Of a DNA stretch of 33,310 nt, positions 27,624 through 33,310 are shown in pieces. This stretch comes from Desulfobulbaceae bacterium S3730MH12 (lineage in GTDB: Bacteria > Desulfobacterota > Desulfobulbia > Desulfobulbales > Desulfocapsaceae). The DNA is taken from NCBI GenBank assembly GCA_001750925.1, contig MAXH01000159.1, positions 1 through 33,310 on the forward strand. The letters are read 5' to 3'. The translations under genes were made by a program, and so were the position numbers. Position 1 is the stretch's first letter; every line of letters starts with the position of its first letter. Under the pieces are notes generated by a model. That model was not told the DNA's origin. It searched no databases and was given only the letters and a program-made list of their open reading frames with translations.

Positions 27624-28097
27624 CTACCAGCGATAGTGTGCAAAGGCCTTATTTGCCTCAGCCATTCGGTGAGTATCATCTTTTTTCTTCACCGAGGAAC
27701 CACGCTTATTGTATGCATCAACCAGCTCAGCTGCAAGTTTTTCCGACATTGATTTGCCTGACTTTGACTTGGAAAAATCAATAATCCATCGAATCGCCAG
27801 GGCATTCCTCCTGGTCTGTCGAACCTCCATCGGCACCTGATATGTGGCACCACCGACGCGACGGGACTTCACCTCAACGCGGGGTCTCACATTACCCATT
27901 GCCTCTTCGAAGACAGTCAGGGGATCCTCGTCTTTTACACGCTCTGCGACAAGATCCATTGCAGTATAAAATATTCTCTGGGCAACTGTTTTTTTCCCTC
28001 GCTCCATCAGGCTGTTGGTAAACTTAGTCACCAGCATGCTGTTGTAGCGGGGATCTGGATCTATAGGTCGTTTTTCAGCACTTCTTCTTCGCGACAT
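27624..28097 (-). CDS. rpsG: 30S ribosomal protein S7
   Basis: S7 nucleates the 30S head and, in E. coli, represses the str operon. The 157 residues start [20 protein letters not shown] and include [20 protein letters not shown], the [20 protein letters not shown] motif and the [15 protein letters not shown] end. The 32-nt rpsL-rpsG gap is shorter than the E. coli S7 target region. GGGAGAGG precedes the ATG. Confidence 0.98.
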   Translation of the reverse strand: MSRRRSAEKRPIDPDPRYNSMLVTKFTNSLMERGKKTVAQRIFYTAMDLVAERVKDEDPLTVFEEAMGNVRPRVEVKSRRVGGATYQVPMEVRQTRRNALAIRWIIDFSKSKSGKSMSEKLAAELVDAYNKRGSSVKKKDDTHRMAEANKAFAHYRW

Positions 28098-28129
28098 TAC
28101 TTAAAACCTCTCCCAATTAGACACATCCT

Positions 28130-28501
28130 CTAGGATGGTCGTTTGGCTCCATATTTTGAACGACCTTGACGTCTATCGGAAACACCCAACGTATCCAACG
28201 TGCCTCGAATTACGTGATAACGTACACCAGGCAAATCTTTAACCCTGCCGCCACGGATCATAATCACAGAGTGCTCCTGGAGATTATGACCAATACCAGG
28301 AATATAAGAGGTCACCTCAATTCCGTTTGTCAACCGGACTCTTGCGACCTTGCGCAGGGCTGAGTTTGGTTTCTTCGGCGTTGTAGTGTACACTCTTACA
28401 CATACACCCCGTTTCTGGGGACATCCTTTCAAGGCAGGAGTATTTGTCTTCTTAACAGACTTTTTCCTCCCAAACCTTACGAGTTGGTTAATTGTCGGCA
28501 T
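28130..28501 (-). CDS. rpsL: 30S ribosomal protein S12
   Basis: S12 lies at the decoding centre and governs accuracy. The 123 residues begin [20 protein letters not shown]. Lys43 (in [11 protein letters not shown]) and Lys88 (in [13 protein letters not shown]) are the unmutated residues linked with streptomycin sensitivity, and Asp89 is the usual methylthiolation site. The start at 28501 is fixed by AGGAG upstream; a longer in-frame reading to 28648 crosses promoter-like sequence and has no family support. Confidence 0.98.
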   Translation of the reverse strand: MPTINQLVRFGRKKSVKKTNTPALKGCPQKRGVCVRVYTTTPKKPNSALRKVARVRLTNGIEVTSYIPGIGHNLQEHSVIMIRGGRVKDLPGVRYHVIRGTLDTLGVSDRRQGRSKYGAKRPS

Positions 28502-28595
28502 TACGTTAACTGCTCCTGTGTTACATAACCTATTAATAAATAGCTGACAGTTTCCTGGCGGATCAGGCGACCTGTCATAAACACGAAAAAGATCA

Positions 28596-28624
28596 TTTTT
28601 AACCCAATGGGACAATAGTGTCAA
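28596..28624 (-). promoter_or_regulatory. Possible promoter for the str operon (rpsL onward)
   Basis: A perfect -35 TTGACA (28624-28619), a 17-nt spacer and a weaker -10 TAAAAA (28601-28596) precede rpsL by about 95 nt. A separate perfect TATAAT occurs at 28668-28663 without a good -35. Confidence 0.4.
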
Positions 28625-28626
28625 GG

Positions 28627-28647
28627 AAAAAGTCTGATAATATATCA
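28627..28647 (-). terminator. Weak terminator-like hairpin after rpoC
   Basis: A 5-bp stem TGATA with TATCA and a 3-nt loop are followed on the minus strand by GAC and a T5 run. The stem is AT-rich and short, so it would act weakly. It lies just before the possible str promoter. Confidence 0.3.
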
Positions 28648-28653
28648 ATTATT

Positions 28654-28695
28654 CCTGCTCCAATTATACCTTCAGGAGGTACTGAAAAGAGCAGG
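28654..28695 (-). promoter_or_regulatory. Hairpin directly after the rpoC stop
   Basis: Perfect 7-bp outer arms CCTGCTC and GAGCAGG begin at the base after the rpoC stop codon. Inside is a 5-bp stem, TTCAG with CTGAA, or alternatively TACCT with AGGTA. No U-tract follows directly, so it may be a 3'-end stabiliser or a processing site. Confidence 0.45.
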
Positions 28696-31600
28696 TTAAT
28701 TTCCTCTAATACCGGTGCCCGCAGAAATTAATCTTCCCATGATCACATTCTCTTTCAGCCCCGCAAGTTCATCGACCTTTCCAGCCATTGCGGCATTGGT
28801 CAAAACCTTTGTGGTTTCCTGAAAGGACGCCGCAGAGATAAAGCTTTCTGTTGAGAGCGAGGCCTTTGTCACACCTAATAACAGCGGCTCTGCCGCCCCG
28901 GGCTGTTTACCCTCAGCAATAAGACGATCACGTTCTTCCTCAAATTTCCACCATTCGACCTGCTGGCCGATCATGAACTTTGAGTCACCAACAATTGTAA
29001 TCATGACCCGTTTAAGCATCTGACGAACGATAACTTCAATATGCTTATCGTTAATTTTAACACCCTGAAGTCGATATACCTCCTGGATCTCATTCACCAG
29101 GAACTTGGCAAGCTCTTTCACTCCAAGTACAGAGAGAATGTCATTGGGAACTACAGTCCCCTCCATCAGAGGCTCACCCGCTTGAACGTAGTCTCCCTCA
29201 TGGACAATGGTATGCTTGGCTTTTGGCACAAGATATTCCTGTGGCTCACCATATTCAGGAGTGACGACAACTCTTCTTTTTCCCTTAAGTTCTTTGCCAA
29301 AATTCACCCTGCCGTCAATCTTGGAGATAATTGCCGGATCTTTTGGTTTTCTTACCTCAAAAAGCTCGGCTACGCGCGGCAAACCACCTGTGATATCCTT
29401 GGTTTTTGTTGTCTCCCTGGGGATTTTACCAACGATAGTCCCTGACTGAATGGTATCACCCTCAATCACGCTGATAATCGACCCCACAGGAAGACTGTAC
29501 CTGGCAAACGCCTCGGAGTCAGGGATTTTAATCGTCTTGCCACGCTCATTTTTCACAGTGACACGCGGGTTAAGCTGCGTTGATCCTGTAGAATGAATTA
29601 TCACCATCGAAGATCTGCCTGTGACCGGGTCGACCTTTTCCTGCATAGTCACACCCTCAATCACGTCACCAAATTTTATGGTGCCGCCAACCTCTGCAAC
29701 AATTGGGATTGTATACGCATCCCAGTCAGCAAGAATCGTATCCCTGTCAACTGTTTCACCTTCTTTAACAAGGAGCTGGGCACCATAATTGACTTTAAAC
29801 CGTTCTCTTTCCCGTCCCAGTTCATCCTTGATGACGATCTCAGCATTCCGATTCATTACAATTCTGGTACCTTCCGCATTTTCCACTGAATGAAGATTGG
29901 AAAACAGAACCTCACCACCTATATGGGTCTGCAGTTCAGCCTGCTCAACGGATCTACTTGCAGTTCCACCCACATGGAAGGTACGCATGGTAAGCTGAGT
30001 TCCCGGCTCGCCGATGGATTGAGCGGCAATTACACCTACAGCCTCGCCGATATTAACCATATGACCGCGACCGAGGTCACGGCCGTAGCATGCCGCGCAT
30101 ACTCCACGTTTAGCCCGGCAGCTGAGCACGGATCGGATTGCTACTTTATCGATACCCGTCTCCATGATCAGCTTGACCTTCTCCTCGGTTATCTCTTCTC
30201 CAGCCTCAACGATAACAGTGTCATTAAAAGGGTCTACAACATCGTCAAGGGTTACTCTTCCTAAAATCCTGTCACTTAAAGGAACAATAATCTCACCACC
30301 ATCCATCAACGGCTCTGCGATCATGCCATCAATGGTTTTGCAGTCCTTTTCAACGATCGTCGACTCCTGGGCTACATCCACCAGCCTTCTCGTCAGATAA
30401 CCCGAATTTGCAGTCTTCAATGCTGTATCTGCCAGACCTTTACGCGCCCCATGGGTGGAAATGAAATATTCAAGAACACCCAGACCTTCCCTGAAATTAG
30501 CCTTGATCGGAGTTTCAATAATAGCTCCCGACGGCTTGGCCATAAGACCACGCATGCCGGCGAGCTGACGAATCTGATCCCTGGAGCCTCGAGCCCCGGA
30601 ATCCGCCATTATGAAAATTGAATTAAAACTTGGAGCCTCAACAACCTTGCCCTCTTTGTCATGGAAGTAATCAACCTTGATTTCATCCATCATGGCAGTA
30701 GCGACATCTTCTGTAACCTTGGACCAGATATCAACGACTTTATTATACTTCTCGCCTGAAGTTATGAGACCATCCGTATACTGCTGTTCAACATCTAAAA
30801 CATCCCCTTCAGCCTTTTCTACAAATTCTTCCTTGCCAAGAGGAATCTTCATATCATTTATGCAGATAGAGATTCCTGCCCTGGTGGCATATTCATAACC
30901 GATATCCTTCAGTCTGTCTGCGAGGATAACAGTCTCTTTAGTTCCAGCATTTCGGTATGTATGGTCAATGAGCTCGGCAAGTGCCTTTTTGGTCATGACC
31001 TTATTTACTTTGTCGAATTTTACAGCATCCGGTAGAAGTTGACCGAGAAGCACTCTTCCCACAGTTGTTTCAGTCAGTTCACCATTTTTCCTGACCTTTA
31101 TCCTGGCCTGGAGATGAACTACCCCGTAATCATAGGCAATAATAGCCTCTTCATCGGAACTGAAAGCCTTCCCCTCACCGGCAACGTTGATTCGGTCACG
31201 GGTCATATAGTAGAGACCGAGCACAATATCCTGGGATGGAATAATCACCGGTTCTCCATTGGCCGGCGAAAGTATATTATTAGTCGACATCATCAAAACT
31301 CTGGCTTCAACCTGAGCTTCAACCGACAAAGGCACATGGACAGCCATCTGGTCACCGTCAAAGTCTGCGTTAAACGCCATACAGACCAGCGGGTGAAGCT
31401 GGATAGCCTTGCCCTCTATGAGTACTGCCTCAAAAGCCTGCATTCCCAGTCTATGCAAAGTGGGAGCACGGTTTAAAATGACAGGATATTCGGTGACGAC
31501 CTCATCAAGGACATCCCATACCTCTTTGGCCCCTTTTTCCACCATTTTACGGCCACTTTTTATGGTCGTAACATAGCCTTTTCGCTCAAGTTTATTATAA

Positions 31601-32742
31601 ATAAACGGTTTGAAGAGCTCGAGAGCCATTTTTTTGGGAATACCGCACTGATGAAGGCGAAGATGGGGACCGACAACAATAACAGAACGACCTGAATAGT
31701 CGACACGCTTACCAAGCAAGTTCTGCCTGAAACGTCCCTGCTTACCCTTGAGCATATCAGACAAGGACTTGAGAGGCCGCTTGTTTCCACCGGTAATAAC
31801 CCTGCCGCGCCTGCCATTGTCAAACAAGACATCAACAGCCTCCTGCAGCATCCTCTTCTCATTACGAATAATAATATCGGGTGCGTCGAGTTCCAGCAGA
31901 CGTTTAAGTCTGTTATTACGATTAATAACCCGCCTGTAGAGGTCATTGAGATCGGAGGTGGCAAAACGGCCACCTTCAAGCGGCACAAGCGGACGAAGAT
32001 CAGGGGGAAGAACAGGTATAACTTGAAGGATCATCCATTCAGGCTGATTACCCGAGTCCCTGAATGCCTCAATAACAAAGAGTCGCTTACCAAGTTTTTG
32101 CCTTTTGGTCTTCGAATTAGTGCTGGCCATTTCATCGCGCAATCGCTGTGAAAGCTCGATGAGTTTTTTAGAAGCGAGCAGTGTCCTGATCGCCTCAGCA
32201 CCAATACCAACTTTAAACTGCCCGGGGTACTCTTCTCGGGCCGCCCTGTATTTCTCCTCTGTCAGCAGTGTCCCGGGCTTTAAAGTATCCACCTCAGATT
32301 CGACAACTGCATATTGTTCAAAGTAGAGAATTTTTTCCAGCTGTTTCAGGGTCATATCCAGAACAGCTCCAATTTTACTCGGGAGACTTTTCAAAAACCA
32401 GATATGAGCCACAGGTGCAGCAAGCTTAATATGGCCCAGTCGTTCCCGGCGAACCTTTGACTGAATGACTTCTACACCACATTTTTCGCAGACGACTCCT
32501 CGATGCTTCATGCGCTTATACTTACCGCAATTACACTCAAAGTCTTTGACCGGGCCAAATATTTTGGCACAGAACAGACCATCCCTCTCAGGTTTGAAGG
32601 TTCTGTAGTTGATAGTCTCAGGCTTCTTCACCTCACCATGGGTCCATTCCATGATTTTCTCGGGGGAAGCAAGGGATATCTTTACATTTTTAAATTCTAC
32701 TGGGGCTTTCGGTTTTTGAAAAAAATTAAATAACTCTTCCAC
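28696..32742 (-). CDS. rpoC: RNA polymerase beta-prime subunit (GTG start)
   Basis: Beta-prime carries the catalytic magnesium site. The length is 1348 aa. The N-terminal zinc-binding cysteines are at 70, 72, 85 and 88, and the catalytic NADFDGD is at 458-464 with Asp460, 462 and 464, the same numbering as E. coli. The second zinc cluster lies in [17 protein letters not shown], followed by the [20 protein letters not shown] bridge and trigger-loop region. The GTG start is supported by a GGGAGAGGT sequence 6 nt upstream and the family N terminus. A 193-nt spacer separates it from rpoB. Confidence 0.98.
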   Translation of the reverse strand: MEELFNFFQKPKAPVEFKNVKISLASPEKIMEWTHGEVKKPETINYRTFKPERDGLFCAKIFGPVKDFECNCGKYKRMKHRGVVCEKCGVEVIQSKVRRERLGHIKLAAPVAHIWFLKSLPSKIGAVLDMTLKQLEKILYFEQYAVVESEVDTLKPGTLLTEEKYRAAREEYPGQFKVGIGAEAIRTLLASKKLIELSQRLRDEMASTNSKTKRQKLGKRLFVIEAFRDSGNQPEWMILQVIPVLPPDLRPLVPLEGGRFATSDLNDLYRRVINRNNRLKRLLELDAPDIIIRNEKRMLQEAVDVLFDNGRRGRVITGGNKRPLKSLSDMLKGKQGRFRQNLLGKRVDYSGRSVIVVGPHLRLHQCGIPKKMALELFKPFIYNKLERKGYVTTIKSGRKMVEKGAKEVWDVLDEVVTEYPVILNRAPTLHRLGMQAFEAVLIEGKAIQLHPLVCMAFNADFDGDQMAVHVPLSVEAQVEARVLMMSTNNILSPANGEPVIIPSQDIVLGLYYMTRDRINVAGEGKAFSSDEEAIIAYDYGVVHLQARIKVRKNGELTETTVGRVLLGQLLPDAVKFDKVNKVMTKKALAELIDHTYRNAGTKETVILADRLKDIGYEYATRAGISICINDMKIPLGKEEFVEKAEGDVLDVEQQYTDGLITSGEKYNKVVDIWSKVTEDVATAMMDEIKVDYFHDKEGKVVEAPSFNSIFIMADSGARGSRDQIRQLAGMRGLMAKPSGAIIETPIKANFREGLGVLEYFISTHGARKGLADTALKTANSGYLTRRLVDVAQESTIVEKDCKTIDGMIAEPLMDGGEIIVPLSDRILGRVTLDDVVDPFNDTVIVEAGEEITEEKVKLIMETGIDKVAIRSVLSCRAKRGVCAACYGRDLGRGHMVNIGEAVGVIAAQSIGEPGTQLTMRTFHVGGTASRSVEQAELQTHIGGEVLFSNLHSVENAEGTRIVMNRNAEIVIKDELGRERERFKVNYGAQLLVKEGETVDRDTILADWDAYTIPIVAEVGGTIKFGDVIEGVTMQEKVDPVTGRSSMVIIHSTGSTQLNPRVTVKNERGKTIKIPDSEAFARYSLPVGSIISVIEGDTIQSGTIVGKIPRETTKTKDITGGLPRVAELFEVRKPKDPAIISKIDGRVNFGKELKGKRRVVVTPEYGEPQEYLVPKAKHTIVHEGDYVQAGEPLMEGTVVPNDILSVLGVKELAKFLVNEIQEVYRLQGVKINDKHIEVIVRQMLKRVMITIVGDSKFMIGQQVEWWKFEEERDRLIAEGKQPGAAEPLLLGVTKASLSTESFISAASFQETTKVLTNAAMAGKVDELAGLKENVIMGRLISAGTGIRGN

Positions 32743-32828
32743 GAAATCACCTCTCCCTTACGTTATAAGACTGCTCCAGCACTCGGCATCGTTTCAGCCA
32801 CTGAAGAGTTCTTGCCAAACTCCAGGAT

Positions 32829-32873
32829 AATAGAGAATAGAAGCCAAAACATCACAGGATTCTATCTCTTATT
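32829..32873 (-). promoter_or_regulatory. Long imperfect stem in the rpoB-rpoC spacer
   Basis: Arms AATAAGAGATAGAA (32873-32860) and TTCTATTCTCTATT (32842-32829) can form about 13 pairs with two small bulges around a 17-nt loop. No U-tract follows. It could be an RNase III-type processing site, an inference from shape only. Confidence 0.35.
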
Positions 32874-32935
32874 CTTGATGGCGCGGCAAAATACCTTCAC
32901 CCGGCCATCTAACATTTAGAGTTTTTACGACACCA

Positions 32936-33310
<375 letters not shown>

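Noticed and set aside
28502-28648. 49-codon N-terminal extension of rpsL
   Set aside because: S12 begins [14 protein letters not shown], with AGGAG before 28501; the upstream frame covers promoter-like sequence.

Overview
This window is an almost gapless run of about 45 housekeeping genes, all on the minus strand and so transcribed from high to low coordinates. It carries the 3' end of the rpoBC region, then the str, S10, spc and alpha ribosomal-protein clusters in bacterial order, then a second conserved cluster for translation factors, lipid precursors and the envelope. I infer a Gram-negative, moderately AT-rich bacterium, probably a deltaproteobacterium (Desulfobacterota), perhaps Desulfobulbales-like. 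The clues are zinc-type S14, S4, L36 and L24, a short EF-Ts, and the DXR-UppS-CdsA-RseP cluster beside rpsB-tsf-pyrH-frr. The lineage rests on recall of protein families, not on a search.

Region 1 (33310 to 23933) holds the rpoB 3' end, rpoC, rpsL, rpsG, fusA, tuf and rpsJ. Region 2 (23890 to 19039) holds rplC, rplD, rplW, rplB, rpsS, rplV, rpsC, rplP, rpmC and rpsQ. Region 3 (18847 to 11843) holds rplN, rplX, rplE, rpsN, rpsH, rplF, rplR, rpsE, rpmD, rplO, secY, map, infA and rpmJ. Region 4 (11795 to 8694) holds rpsM, rpsK, rpsD, rpoA and rplQ, and ends at a strong intrinsic terminator. A single CxxCxxCC-type (YkgJ-like) gene follows.

Region 5 (7620 to 1) has a good promoter, then rpsB, an intergenic terminator-like attenuator, tsf, pyrH, frr, uppS, cdsA, dxr, rseP and a truncated tsaB. 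These genes link ribosome supply, elongation and recycling to UDP and isoprenoid precursors, phospholipid and undecaprenyl-phosphate synthesis, envelope proteolysis and tRNA t6A modification.

There is no gap over 300 bases without a gene, and I see no tRNA, rRNA, mobile element, CRISPR array or phage gene. I did not find a convincing new system. The observations most worth following are a 48-bp in-frame tandem repeat that builds a long charged tail on ribosomal protein S2, TTG start codons confined to small-subunit ribosomal proteins, a YkgJ-like gene placed directly behind a strong terminator, and several unusually long structured spacers inside the operons.
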